A stretch of DNA of 64,000 nt from Kangiella spongicola (lineage in GTDB: Bacteria > Pseudomonadota > Gammaproteobacteria > Enterobacterales > Kangiellaceae), in assembly GCF_003194565.2 (NCBI RefSeq), contig NZ_QICH01000001.1:496001-560000 (forward strand). Reading direction: 5' to 3'. Below, piece by piece: positions 1-10,240 of this stretch (position 1 is the first letter of the stretch; each line of letters opens with the position of its first letter). Position numbers and translations under genes: made by a program. The notes beneath the pieces were generated by a model that was given only the letters and a program-made list of their open reading frames with translations, did not search any database and was not told where the DNA came from.

Positions 1-489
1 ACTTGAGCTAGTATTAGACTTATTCGAAGTCATAGCCGGAGCAGTACCCGACTCAAGCGTTACTAAATAATCGTTACCTTGAATTTGGCTATTAAAGGCC
101 ACTAATTCAGATAGGTTAATCACCACACGAGTACGATCTTGCGCTTCAATAGCAGTAATTGAGCCAACAGCACCAACACCAATGTCTTTAGTCTTATAAC
201 CTAAGCTTGAACCTACCCCAGAGAAGTCCATTGAGATTCGTGCAGGGTTCGAGGTGGTAAACTCTTGTGGCATCGGCGGAGTGTCAGAATAGCTCATACG
301 AACCATTACCTTGTCTCCGGGCAACACATTGTAATCTATAGATTGCAGTTGGCTGGCCTGGACGCCCCAAGAAAATAGTGTTGCCCCTATTACAAAAGTG
401 CAACTTTTCATCAATTTATTCATCTTTGTCAACATAGTCGTTTTACCCAATTCTGACTTGTTCATCCATTCTTCATTTATAATATGCAT
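1..489 (-). CDS. pilQ: PilQ, type IV pilus secretin (N-terminal part, cut by window edge)
   Basis: Outer-membrane secretin through which the type IV pilus leaves the cell. The first 163 codons are present and the frame is open to base 1. A hydrophobic signal segment lies near residues 27-45 and is followed by a beta-rich stretch resembling an AMIN domain (peptidoglycan binding), as expected for a PilQ N terminus; the secretin domain lies outside the window. The ATG at 487-489 is preceded by a GAGGGG ribosome-binding site at about 496-502. A second in-frame ATG at 421-423 would give a more usual signal-peptide length. It lies 11 bases after pilP, as last gene of pilMNOPQ. Identity is secure by position and N-terminal sequence; the exact start is less sure. 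Confidence 0.85.
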   Translation of the reverse strand, partial: MHIINEEWMNKSELGKTTMLTKMNKLMKSCTFVIGATLFSWGVQASQLQSIDYNVLPGDKVMVRMSYSDTPPMPQEFTTSNPARISMDFSGVGSSLGYKTKDIGVGAVGSITAIEAQDRTRVVINLSELVAFNSQIQGNDYLVTLESGTAPAMTSNKSNTSSS

Positions 490-500
490 CGTTCAGCCCC

Positions 501-1058
501 TCACTGCCCTAATACTAGGTATTGTGTACGATTTTCCCAGCAACCTCTTCCGTTCGGGACAATCGCTTCAATGGTGATCTGGTTACTATCGATTTTAGTA
601 ATCTTGCCATTATTCAAACCGATATACTCACCTACATGAACAGGCTGAATGACACCAGCACTATCACCGCTAAGAATCTTGACTAAACCTCTTAATTCTT
701 TCTTATTTGCTATCATGCCTGAGTACCTGAGAGCATCTAAGCCATACTTTTCCATCTCGAACTTTTGACGGTTAGGATCTGGCCTTACATCTGACTCACA
801 ATCTCCATCAATCAGCATCATAGTCGACTCAAGCTCAGGATCGAGCTTGGCAAATGGACTGCGCAAGTCTGATGCTGAATACGTAAACGGCTCATAAGCT
901 TCAACTTTTGGTAGAGGCTCAATATTCGTTTTCGTCTCACTCTTAATCTTAGCAATTTTGCTGTCTAAGCTTTGCATATCACCATCTTCACAGCCACTTA
1001 ATACAGCTAATGCAATGATAGTGCTTAGAAGGGCTTTAATTTTAACAGTATGCTTCAT
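501..1058 (-). CDS. pilP: PilP, type IV pilus inner-membrane lipoprotein
   Basis: Periplasmic lipoprotein of the pilus alignment complex that links inner-membrane PilN/PilO to secretin PilQ. It has a lipoprotein signal with lipobox LSGC and about 185 residues, normal for PilP, including the typical segment starting YSASDLRSPF. The start at 1058 is chosen because AGGAGGGA lies directly upstream (1061-1070) and the signal peptide begins there; an upstream TTG at 1079 would add seven residues inside pilO. It is preceded by pilO with a one-base gap and followed by pilQ. No anomalies seen. Confidence 0.9.
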   Translation of the reverse strand: MKHTVKIKALLSTIIALAVLSGCEDGDMQSLDSKIAKIKSETKTNIEPLPKVEAYEPFTYSASDLRSPFAKLDPELESTMMLIDGDCESDVRPDPNRQKFEMEKYGLDALRYSGMIANKKELRGLVKILSGDSAGVIQPVHVGEYIGLNNGKITKIDSNQITIEAIVPNGRGCWENRTQYLVLGQ

Positions 1059-1059
1059 T

Positions 1060-1674
1060 TTATCCCTCCTCTGACTCATAACGATAGGTTTTAGCTAACA
1101 CACTAAAACTTAACTGCTCAGACTGTTCGCGGTTTTGCGCGCCTCTTCTCGAACCACCCCCTGCACGTTTTATCTCAAAGCTATGCAAAGTAACAATACG
1201 AGGTAATTTAGATATACGGCTTACGAAATCTGCTATCTGGTGATAATTACCTGTCGCCACAATTTCAATCGGCTTTTCGATATAAAAAGCCTTCTTAGTT
1301 TCATCCAAGTATTTATGCGACAGAAGCTCAACACCAGCACCTGAAGCGGCATAGGAAATTTCATCCAACAAACCTGGAATTTCAGTATTTTTTGGAAGCT
1401 GCTCTAAAAGTCCTTTAAAGGTTTCTTTCATCTCAGCCATTTGCTCACGATAAGCGTCCAAATTAACGGCTTTTTCGTATTCGCGCTTATAGTCTGCTAA
1501 TAACTGAACTTCTTTTTTCTTTTTGGACTCTAATTCACTTAACTGCTCGCTAGTATCGAAGTAATAGCCCAAGCCAAGAACCACCAGCATAGCAATAATG
1601 ATAAATACTATTTTCCCAGGAAGAGGCCAAGAACCAATATTATTAAAATCCTGGTATTGACTTAAATCAGCCAT
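1060..1674 (-). CDS. pilO: PilO, type IV pilus alignment protein
   Basis: Bitopic inner-membrane protein that forms the PilN-PilO heterodimer of the pilus alignment subcomplex. It is 204 residues long: a short cytoplasmic tail, one transmembrane helix at about 20-40, a charged coiled coil (about 43-75), then a periplasmic ferredoxin-like domain (about 85-200). The start overlaps the pilN stop by one base, so translational coupling is likely. Family length and operon position are normal. Confidence 0.92.
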   Translation of the reverse strand: MADLSQYQDFNNIGSWPLPGKIVFIIIAMLVVLGLGYYFDTSEQLSELESKKKKEVQLLADYKREYEKAVNLDAYREQMAEMKETFKGLLEQLPKNTEIPGLLDEISYAASGAGVELLSHKYLDETKKAFYIEKPIEIVATGNYHQIADFVSRISKLPRIVTLHSFEIKRAGGGSRRGAQNREQSEQLSFSVLAKTYRYESEEG

Positions 1675-2269
1675 TATTTGCCCTCCTGTTGTTTCACAGT
1701 GTCAGGAATAATTTGCTTAGCTTCCAGTGTGAAGTTTTGTGCAGGGAGCCCCTTGTTCTGCCTATTAACATCTTTTAGAGCCGATGTTTGCAGCCTGTCA
1801 GAACTGTCCATTTTACGCATAAATTCAGAAATTCTAGGGTTTGTTTCGCCTTGCCCAGTAAACACTAACTTATGTTCTGTCGCTTGCTCACCAGTACTTG
1901 GGGATTCTTGCCTTGTCCAAGTCGTTAAGTTAATACCTTCAGGAGTCACTCGAACTAACTGATCAAACATACGCACTACTTCTGGGCGACTTTGTTGCAA
2001 ATCGGTAATCAATTCCATCCGCTTGATTAGCTCTTCTTTTTCTTTTTTAAGCCGATCAATTTCTTTAGTTTGTTGCTTTAACACACTGATTTCAGTGTTC
2101 AGTTTGTTAATTCGCTTATCTTGGTTTTCGATTCTCGAGTTCATAACTGTATTGACTAATAGCCAAATCAAACCAGCCAGCACTACCATTAAACCGAAGG
2201 TAATCCAAAACTCTTTATTACGTTCTTGACGTAACTCTTCACGCCAATCGAGTAGGTTAATGCGTGCCA

Positions 2270-2270
<1 letters not shown>
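1674..2270 (-). CDS. pilN: PilN, type IV pilus alignment protein
   Basis: Inner-membrane partner of PilO. Its cytoplasmic N terminus recruits PilM: residues 1-9 read MARINLLDW, the conserved INLL-type PilM-binding motif. A transmembrane helix follows at about 22-42, a coiled coil at about 45-85, and a periplasmic domain to residue 198. It shares one base with the pilM stop upstream and the pilO start downstream, so the three genes are tightly coupled. Confidence 0.93.
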
Positions 2271-3349
<1,079 letters not shown>

Positions 3350-3590
3350 TCACTAAGTTGGTTCAACACAGTCCATTTGTCCATTTTATCTTAATATACT
3401 TCTAAGACATGTCCCCAGAAAAGTGGATACAAATCCACATTAAACTTAAACTTTTTTGTTAACTAACACTTCTAAGATACTATATTTACACTGATTTACA
3501 AAAAAATTCAGCCTTTTTTTTTAGAAAAGGTATACTGGTACTCAATTCGTTCATCAGCTATTACGCTTCACAATAAATCTTTCTCATAAA

Positions 3591-6167
3591 ATGACCATCA
3601 ATATATTGAAGAAATTAGCCCTTTTTGTGATTATTATCACAATATTTGTGGTTATGACCATTATTGGCGCATTCCTTTATGCGACTCCGCAAGTGCCTGA
3701 AATCGACTCTCTTAAAAATGTAAAATTACAAACCCCGATGCGCATATTTACCTCAGATGGCAAGCTAATCGGCGAGTTTGGAGATGTTAGGCGTGAACCA
3801 GTCAGCTACGAACAAATCCCCAAAAACTTCATTAATGCATTAATTTCGACCGAAGACCAGCGCTTTTATGAGCATAGTGGTGTCGACGTTCAAGGTCTAC
3901 TAAGGGTTATTAAAGTTGCGGCAACCACTGGCGAGTTTTCCGAAGGCGCCAGCACTTTAACCATGCAAACCGCTCGGAATATGTTCCTTACCCGCGATCA
4001 GCGCCTTAAGCGAAAACTTATCGAGATGTTTCTGGCGATCAGAATGGAGCAGGAGTTATCCAAAGAAGAAATTCTTGAGCTCTATACCAATAAAGTCCAC
4101 TTTAGTCACAGAGCCTATGGACTCGCGGCAGCGGCTGAAGTCTATTACGGCAAATCTCTGACCGAGCTTACGCTACCAGAAGCCGCCATGATGGCAGGCC
4201 TACTCAAAGGCGAATCAGCCTATAACCCAATTTCAAATCCCGAACGAGCCCTTCAGCGCAGAAATCTCGTACTAAGTCGTATGCTTCGCGAAAACTATAT
4301 AGATAAAGACGTTTACGAGCTTGCGGTAGAAACTCCCCTTACGGCTAAAAAGCACGCTGCTGCCCTCGATATTGAAGCGCCTTATGTAGCCGAGATGGTG
4401 CGTCTTGATGTCATAAACCGTTTTGGTCGCGACATTGCTTACAATCATGGTCTCGATATAGTCACGACTATCGACTCAAAGCATCAAAAAATCGCTAATG
4501 ACGCCTTGCGCGAAGGTCTTTTTAGCTACGACCGCCGTCATGGTTACAAAGGCCCAGAGCGCCAAATTGAAGATTTCTCTAATAAGGAATTAAGTGAACT
4601 ATTACAGATTTTAAAAGACACCCCAGTCATCGCAGGTTTACGCCCTGCAATCGTCACCGATGTTAAGGAACAGTCGATTACAGTCCTGACTGCTGATGCA
4701 GAAGAAATTACCATTGATTGGGACGGTCTCAATTGGGCAGCTAAATTTATTAGCGATAGTCGGATTGGCTATAAACCAAAGTCGGCACAAGAAATTGCCG
4801 CTGTTGGTGACCTTATTCGCATCATGTCGGTTGACGAGGATAAGTGGCATTTGAGCCAAACCCCCGAAGCCTCGGCGGGCTTTGTTTCGATTCGTTCTAA
4901 AGATGGCGGTATTACGTCATTGGTCGGTGGCTTCGACTATTTGACCAACAAGTTCAATATGGTCACCCAAGCTCGTCGTCAACCGGGCTCAAACATTAAG
5001 CCTTTTATCTATGCAGCAGCCTTCGCCAAAGGTTTCACGGCCGCTAGTCTTGTCAACGATGCGCCTTATGTCAAAGTTAACAATGAAATAGACGAGGTGT
5101 GGAGACCCCAAAACGACAACTTAAAATACAATGGTCCAACACGCTTGCGGATCGGCTTAAAGCGCTCCATTAACACTATCTCGACGCGCTTGATTGACAG
5201 CATTGGTCCCGCCTACGCCGAGCAGTTCTTAGTTAAAGTTGGTCTGCCTGATGAACACATGGATCCTTATCAATCCTTAGCACTGGGTACCGCGAGTTTC
5301 ACCCCTCTTGAAATGGCCACAGCCTACGCCGTGTTGGCTAATGGCGGTTATCAAGTGGAGCCCTATTACATCGAGAAGGTAACCACCTCTTATGGCGACA
5401 TTCTTTATCAAGCGACGCCTAAAATAGTATGTGAAGAGTGCGAGCAGATTCGTATTAACAACCAAATTCGTGACGCTAAATACAAACCTGAAATACGCAA
5501 CTACCCTGCTCTACCATTGCCTGAAAAGAAAATTGCCAAAGAAGTCATCGACCCGCGTGATGCTTTTATTATCTACGACATGATGAAGGATGTTATTCAC
5601 AGTGGTACAGCGACCACTCAGCTAAGACGCAGAAACAGTCCTTTATTGGAGCGCCACGACTTAGCGGGCAAAACCGGTACTGCGAACGACTATAAAGATG
5701 CTTGGTTTTCAGGCTTTAACGATAAGCTTGTGGCCAGTGCATGGATGGGCTTTTCGGATCACAGACGAAGCCTCGGGCGTTACGAGTACGGTGGTAAAGC
5801 CGCATTACCTATTTGGGCATCCTTTATGGAAAAGGCTCTTGAAGGCATACCTGAGCAAGAAATTATCCAACCGCCTGGTGTAGTCTCGGCTAAGATCGAT
5901 CCTGAAACAGGGAAGTTAGCGGCTCTTGGCCAAAGTAATGCTATTTTCGAATATTTTAGAGATGACAATGTACCTTCTGAGGTTAGCCAAAGAAGCACTG
6001 ATTTTGGCGATATCTATAATCAGACCAATCGCTCTCAACAGCAAGACTCGCCTGAAAGCCTTGAGCAAGAAGAGTTAGATCAACTGATCGACTCCATTCA
6101 AGATGAAGGCCAGCAAGAACCACCAGAAGAAGAGCAGGAAGAGCCCGAGCCAAGCTCCATATTCTAG
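3591..6167 (+). CDS. mrcA: Penicillin-binding protein 1A (bifunctional transglycosylase/transpeptidase)
   Basis: Class A PBP that polymerises and crosslinks peptidoglycan. It is 858 residues, normal for PBP1A. An N-terminal membrane anchor (about 7-30) is followed by a glycosyltransferase domain with EDQRFYEHSGVD (catalytic Glu) and GASTLTMQTARN, an OB-like insert (about 290-420), and a transpeptidase domain with SNIK (SxxK nucleophile), SIN (SxN) and KTGT motifs. The C-terminal tail is rich in Glu/Gln/Pro. It is divergent from pilM and followed by its own terminator. Also called ponA. Confidence 0.96.
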   Translation: MTINILKKLALFVIIITIFVVMTIIGAFLYATPQVPEIDSLKNVKLQTPMRIFTSDGKLIGEFGDVRREPVSYEQIPKNFINALISTEDQRFYEHSGVDVQGLLRVIKVAATTGEFSEGASTLTMQTARNMFLTRDQRLKRKLIEMFLAIRMEQELSKEEILELYTNKVHFSHRAYGLAAAAEVYYGKSLTELTLPEAAMMAGLLKGESAYNPISNPERALQRRNLVLSRMLRENYIDKDVYELAVETPLTAKKHAAALDIEAPYVAEMVRLDVINRFGRDIAYNHGLDIVTTIDSKHQKIANDALREGLFSYDRRHGYKGPERQIEDFSNKELSELLQILKDTPVIAGLRPAIVTDVKEQSITVLTADAEEITIDWDGLNWAAKFISDSRIGYKPKSAQEIAAVGDLIRIMSVDEDKWHLSQTPEASAGFVSIRSKDGGITSLVGGFDYLTNKFNMVTQARRQPGSNIKPFIYAAAFAKGFTAASLVNDAPYVKVNNEIDEVWRPQNDNLKYNGPTRLRIGLKRSINTISTRLIDSIGPAYAEQFLVKVGLPDEHMDPYQSLALGTASFTPLEMATAYAVLANGGYQVEPYYIEKVTTSYGDILYQATPKIVCEECEQIRINNQIRDAKYKPEIRNYPALPLPEKKIAKEVIDPRDAFIIYDMMKDVIHSGTATTQLRRRNSPLLERHDLAGKTGTANDYKDAWFSGFNDKLVASAWMGFSDHRRSLGRYEYGGKAALPIWASFMEKALEGIPEQEIIQPPGVVSAKIDPETGKLAALGQSNAIFEYFRDDNVPSEVSQRSTDFGDIYNQTNRSQQQDSPESLEQEELDQLIDSIQDEGQQEPPEEEQEEPEPSSIF

Positions 6168-6172
6168 CTTTC

Positions 6173-6208
6173 AAGCCTAGCCGCTTTTAATCAGCAGCTA
6201 GGCTTTCC
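6173..6208 (+). terminator. Terminator of the PBP1A gene
   Basis: Perfect 9-bp stem AAGCCTAGC (6173-6181) with GCTAGGCTT (6197-6205), followed by a pyrimidine/T-rich run. It begins five bases after the PBP1A stop codon. Confidence 0.7.
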
Positions 6209-6220
6209 TTTAAGGCACAA

Positions 6221-6247
6221 AAAAAGCACCCCTAGAGGTGCCTTTTT
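6221..6247. terminator. Bidirectional terminator between PBP1A and rpmE
   Basis: Stem GCACC (6226-6230) with GGTGC (6237-6241), flanked by an A-tract on the left and a T-tract on the right, so it can work on both strands of this convergent gene pair. Confidence 0.7.
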
Positions 6248-6249
6248 CA

Positions 6250-6270
6250 GTAATAACCTAGGGTTATTAC
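6250..6270. repeat. Inverted repeat over the rpmE stop codon
   Basis: Perfect 9-bp arms GTAATAACC (6250-6258) and GGTTATTAC (6262-6270) with a 3-base loop. It overlaps the TAA stop of rpmE and, read on the minus strand, precedes the bidirectional terminator, making a double hairpin at the rpmE 3' end. Confidence 0.6.
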
Positions 6271-6479
6271 TTGTTAAGCGTACGACTACCGAAACGCTTA
6301 CGGAAACGATCAACACGGCCGCCTGAGTCAACCATCTTCTGCTTACCAGTATAGAACGGGTGGCATGCAGAACAAACATCAAGACTGATGTCCGAACCAG
6401 TTGAACCTACTTCAATAACGTTACCACAACTACAAGTTGCCTTGATCGTTTTGTATTCTGGGTGGATACCTTGTTTCAT
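6267..6479 (-). CDS. rpmE: 50S ribosomal protein L31, zinc-binding form
   Basis: Ribosomal protein of the large subunit, 70 residues. It carries the zinc ligands of the C+ type of L31: CSC near residue 16 and CSACH near 37, followed by the conserved HPFYTGKQ segment. C+ L31 is the zinc-replete paralogue; no zinc-independent copy is in this window. Downstream hairpins separate it from PBP1A. In many gammaproteobacteria rpmE is adjacent to priA; here about 6 kb of other genes lie between them. Confidence 0.96.
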   Translation of the reverse strand: MKQGIHPEYKTIKATCSCGNVIEVGSTGSDISLDVCSACHPFYTGKQKMVDSGGRVDRFRKRFGSRTLNK

Positions 6480-6599
6480 AATTCATCTCTCTTTTTGGAG
6501 TCGCCATTCGGGCTATAACCTAAAGAACCGTTAACTAACAGAACCAAGTTACGCCAAACACCACTCAAATATTTGGGAAGCGAGATTGTACGCGCCATT

Positions 6600-6631
6600 G
6601 CTACTGAGATCAAGTGCTACTGAGATCAAGT
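6600..6631. repeat. Tandem 16-bp direct repeat
   Basis: Two perfect head-to-tail copies of GCTACTGAGATCAAGT (6600-6615 and 6616-6631) lie between rpmE and the end of the usher gene. Probably a small local duplication at the edge of the chaperone-usher cluster. Confidence 0.8.
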
Positions 6632-6667
6632 CGCTAAAATGAAAAGCCTTGTTCCTAATGGACACTC

Positions 6668-9355
6668 TTACCTTACAAGCTCGATATCCACGCCAAATAA
6701 AAAGTTATTTTTTACAGAAAATGAACGCTGGCCAAGAATTTCATCCTTATCATTTATCGCTTGCAGCTGATAATCGCCATTGCGTAGCCCATCAACCCTA
6801 AAGTAACCAAACTGATCGGTATAAGTGCTCATGACTAGGTTTCCGTCTTTATCAAAGACAGCAATCTTGGTTTGAGGGCTAGCCTCACCATTAATAGTTA
6901 CTTGGCCTGCCGCGCTATACTTTGCTTCCATGTCAAAATCGACGCGGGTTACCGCAGAAGATCCAACTTCAACAATATAGCTTTTCGTATCAGGCACCAG
7001 CTCAATAGGCAAGAACTCACCATCCAAAGCCACGCGGTGGATTCCAGGGGTCACTTTCTCCAGATAGAAGGTACAGCCCTGAACAGGAACTTTATAATTT
7101 GAACCGTTTACCAGTACGCTGACATGCTCCATGTCACAGCTGTCACTGCCGGTATTTAAACTGCCGGCGATGGTGCCGTTAGTGTTATAAGATCTGCGAT
7201 GAGTTGCTGGCACAAACTTATCGCCTGCGACGGCAAAGTCCATCGAAACGCGTGCAAATACTGAAAGGCCACCATCGTATTGTGGGTCTGCTTCGCGCAC
7301 TCTTAGGTCAAGATAGACTCCAGAGGCAATTTGCTTACGGTATTCAGCAAATAGGCCAGCACCGTACTCATTCGAATGATTGACCTCGAACCGTAAATGA
7401 TCATAGCTGGTCCAATCCGTCGAGCGCCAATAGAAACCAGCGGCTGACTCAATAACGGTGTTCTGGTAAGGACGATTGTCTAGAGTGCCCTTATACATTC
7501 GCCCAGACATATAGCTTTGTATATTTTCATTAACACTATGATCAAATCGCACAGTTTGCTCATCCGGCTTATGCGTCACTCTAAATCGCGACTCAAAACT
7601 TGGCCGATAATATAACTCTGTTCGATAAGCGCCATCGAAGTCAGGACGCATCGCAACAGAGAAGTTATCACTTACTCCATAAAAAACCCCGGGCTTTATG
7701 AAACTGACTTTCTCATTGTTTAAAGCGGTACTTTGCTGGTTCTTCCGGTCTTGGTAACGCCCGATTAATTCTAAACGTAGGTTGGTTTCTGGTGTGTAAT
7801 AAAAGTAGGCGTTGGCTGTAGTTAAATCACCATCCGTATTATCGAAAAAACCCGCTTCCTGCTGACGTACAAAAGTAGAAGCTCGCCACTTTTTACCGCT
7901 TCCATCAAGCTCTAGCTGTTGTGTCAGCGCATCATTACGCCAAGCAGCACGGTACGCACCAACAAAGTGGCTACCTAAAGAAGACGCCACACCCGCAGTT
8001 TTTGTATCAACATCATCCAATAAATACCCTGCTTCAAGCGTGGTTTCATCGCTTAAGCCGTAGCGATAAAGAAAAACACCCGCCTCACCATTATCCTCAA
8101 AGTCCGGATCGAGCCAATTCCCCTTCTTACCATAAGCAACACTGGTGACCATTTGACCTTTACTCAGCAAGCTTTCAGAGCTTAATCGAGTTTTATTTTG
8201 ACGCTCCAGTTCGGTTCGGCTAACTGCATCTAAAATCACCACCTCTATTTCGTTATAAAGCCCTGATTCCGATCGCACCTCACCGAAATCGTAGGTACCG
8301 TCGAGGCGTACAAAAGTTTCGCCAATTAGTTGATTGTTAACGAATAATTGAGCGATAGCACCCGCTTCAGCAGTACCTCTAATCTTTTGTACCGAAGTGC
8401 CAAGCTCCCGAAAAAAGCGTGACTGACTAATATCTTGATAAGGGTCAAAAGGCAGGCTTTTGTTGCTGTAAAAATACTGTGCACCAGTAATCGTCACAGT
8501 GGGCGATACGACCGATGGACTCGCCACTTGCTTACCTATCAACCACTGTTCTTTATCATCGCGCTTAAGCCAAAAGTATTCATCTAGTCGCCAGTCGCCT
8601 AAAGTGTTTTTCTCGGCTTCTAGTAACCATGAGCCACCCGCCGCCGCGCCACTCCCTACGATTTCACTGCGACTATTATTTTGTGTGAAATCTAATGGCC
8701 CACCATCTTTCTCTGCATACACTTCATGCGACAAACGGAACTGGCGTAAGCTAAATACATCAGGTTTGAAGTCCACTTCAAGGTCTTGTGTATTGCTCCG
8801 GCTCGTTACAGAATCACGTTGCTCGGACCAGGGCGGTAACAACGTTAATGCGTATTTTGACTCATCAAAGTCACCGTTGACCCTAAGGTATTCATTTAAG
8901 GTACTCAGCCCCATCCATAACTCACCATCGATTCGAAAGCTTTGCCTAGCAGGGATTTCAACATCTGCTCCAGGCACACTCACAGTGATAAAGCCATTCT
9001 CTAATTTAAAACTGGCGCCGATGACTGGAAATACTTGCTCAATTGGGATTAGATAATCAGTTTCTGATTTTACGATATCGAGCGCGATAAGCTCACGGCC
9101 TCGCACTTCTAAACCGACTAGGATTTTTTCATAACCGAAACTGTTACCGGCGGTTTTAGCAGAACCCGAATCGTTATAACTCGCTTCCCACGGGCTATAA
9201 ATGGCGCTACTGTCGAGCGGTTTTGGGCTATGGTAGGCTAACTCGCCTGTCACTTCGTCTATATTTGATGAGTGCGGCTTAGGCTGTGCAAAGGCGTTCG
9301 CCGACAGCATTGTCGCTAGCGCAAAACCTACCTTGGTTATAATCTTGCTGTCCAA
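6668..9355 (-). CDS. Divergent outer-membrane usher with C-terminal carboxypeptidase-regulatory-like domain
   Basis: Probable outer-membrane assembly platform for a chaperone-usher fibre, 895 residues. It has a signal peptide (about 1-23), an N-terminal beta domain (about 80-175), then a usher-like plug segment with KIRGTAEAGAIAQLFVNN and DGTYDFGEVRSESG (about 325-370). A long stretch of alternating, aromatic-rich strands suggests a beta-barrel (about 390-740). The C terminus has a conserved-looking two-Cys segment, then a CarboxypepD_reg/SdrB-like fold with FDKDGNLVMSTYTDQFGYFRVDGL (about 840-890). It does not start like classical FimD/PapC ushers; CS1/TcfC-type ushers look closer. It follows the chaperone gene by five bases. 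Family is inferred from motif style and context; a search should confirm. Confidence 0.72.
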   Translation of the reverse strand: MDSKIITKVGFALATMLSANAFAQPKPHSSNIDEVTGELAYHSPKPLDSSAIYSPWEASYNDSGSAKTAGNSFGYEKILVGLEVRGRELIALDIVKSETDYLIPIEQVFPVIGASFKLENGFITVSVPGADVEIPARQSFRIDGELWMGLSTLNEYLRVNGDFDESKYALTLLPPWSEQRDSVTSRSNTQDLEVDFKPDVFSLRQFRLSHEVYAEKDGGPLDFTQNNSRSEIVGSGAAAGGSWLLEAEKNTLGDWRLDEYFWLKRDDKEQWLIGKQVASPSVVSPTVTITGAQYFYSNKSLPFDPYQDISQSRFFRELGTSVQKIRGTAEAGAIAQLFVNNQLIGETFVRLDGTYDFGEVRSESGLYNEIEVVILDAVSRTELERQNKTRLSSESLLSKGQMVTSVAYGKKGNWLDPDFEDNGEAGVFLYRYGLSDETTLEAGYLLDDVDTKTAGVASSLGSHFVGAYRAAWRNDALTQQLELDGSGKKWRASTFVRQQEAGFFDNTDGDLTTANAYFYYTPETNLRLELIGRYQDRKNQQSTALNNEKVSFIKPGVFYGVSDNFSVAMRPDFDGAYRTELYYRPSFESRFRVTHKPDEQTVRFDHSVNENIQSYMSGRMYKGTLDNRPYQNTVIESAAGFYWRSTDWTSYDHLRFEVNHSNEYGAGLFAEYRKQIASGVYLDLRVREADPQYDGGLSVFARVSMDFAVAGDKFVPATHRRSYNTNGTIAGSLNTGSDSCDMEHVSVLVNGSNYKVPVQGCTFYLEKVTPGIHRVALDGEFLPIELVPDTKSYIVEVGSSAVTRVDFDMEAKYSAAGQVTINGEASPQTKIAVFDKDGNLVMSTYTDQFGYFRVDGLRNGDYQLQAINDKDEILGQRSFSVKNNFLFGVDIELVR

Positions 9356-9360
9356 TGCTC

Positions 9361-10209
9361 TTACTTACCGTTTGTTACACGGTAAACCTTTTCATAGACA
9401 GTACCTGCAATATCCACCTTTAACACTAGAGCGTAATCATCAGGCAGTGATTTAGTCAGTGGTAAAGCGCTTTTAACTGTTCGACGTTCGCCAGAAAAAA
9501 CAGGTTTTGAATTCAGCTTGCCTTGTTCAATATACTTACCTTGGGACTCACCTATGTTGAGCTTTAGCTGTGACAACAACTCTTCATCCGAGAGACTTGT
9601 CTTCCCCACGATTCTAAACACTCCTTCTGGGCGAATATAAACATTACCTTTATTGGTGAGGTCGAACGTTAGTTCCTGTGATTCCTTCGAATAACTCATG
9701 CCATGAAATACTGCGTTTTCTATAGTCTTGCCAAAGAAAGCATAGACTGGCACGCCGACATTAAACTGTACATTCACTCCTTTTGAGTGCTCTTTCTGTT
9801 GCTGCTTAAAAAAGATCATAGCACGATGCTCACCGTCCATTGGTTTTGCTTTCGGGCGGATAGCCATACGAACTGTTTGCTGACTCTTGGCTGGAATCGT
9901 TAACCGCACAGGGTTAATGATTAGCCACTGATCCAAGCTTTGTGGTGTCGGTGGTAGAGCGCGATAGTTATTATTCTCATCAAAATCCCAGTTTTGTACC
10001 GAGACTTCAACGCTCATGGGCTCTGCCCCTAAATTCAGAACTGTCACGCTTTTAGTGCTACGCACTTCATCGGTATTGAATTCTACGCGCGACGGCGAGA
10101 TAGCTAGTTGTGGTTGAAGTCCTTTTTGGCTCGCGGCATCTATAGACTCTGCAAGCATTAAGCCTGATAGGATTAAAATAAGAAATATAGAAACAATTTT
10201 TCTAAACAC
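9361..10209 (-). CDS. Periplasmic fimbrial chaperone, PapD-like
   Basis: Periplasmic chaperone that would cap fibre subunits before delivery to the usher. It is 282 residues with a signal peptide (about 1-26). The N-terminal immunoglobulin-like domain reads LAISPSRVEFNTDE then SVTVLNLGAEPMSVEVSVQNW, and later INPVRLTIPAKSQQTVRMAIR and GEHRAMIFF, the usual strand pattern of pilus chaperones. The second domain (about 160-282) is less conserved. It lies between the second-subunit gene and the usher gene in one minus-strand operon. Assignment is good for the family; the specific subclass is unsure. Confidence 0.8.
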   Translation of the reverse strand: MFRKIVSIFLILILSGLMLAESIDAASQKGLQPQLAISPSRVEFNTDEVRSTKSVTVLNLGAEPMSVEVSVQNWDFDENNNYRALPPTPQSLDQWLIINPVRLTIPAKSQQTVRMAIRPKAKPMDGEHRAMIFFKQQQKEHSKGVNVQFNVGVPVYAFFGKTIENAVFHGMSYSKESQELTFDLTNKGNVYIRPEGVFRIVGKTSLSDEELLSQLKLNIGESQGKYIEQGKLNSKPVFSGERRTVKSALPLTKSLPDDYALVLKVDIAGTVYEKVYRVTNGK

Positions 10210-10240
10210 TAAGCAACCTCATTAATTCAAGCGCAGTAGT

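Noticed and set aside
8499-9056. Open frame of 185 codons on the plus strand
   Set aside because: Antisense to the usher gene, Ser/Leu/Arg-rich without domain or ribosome-binding site; a shadow of the real gene.
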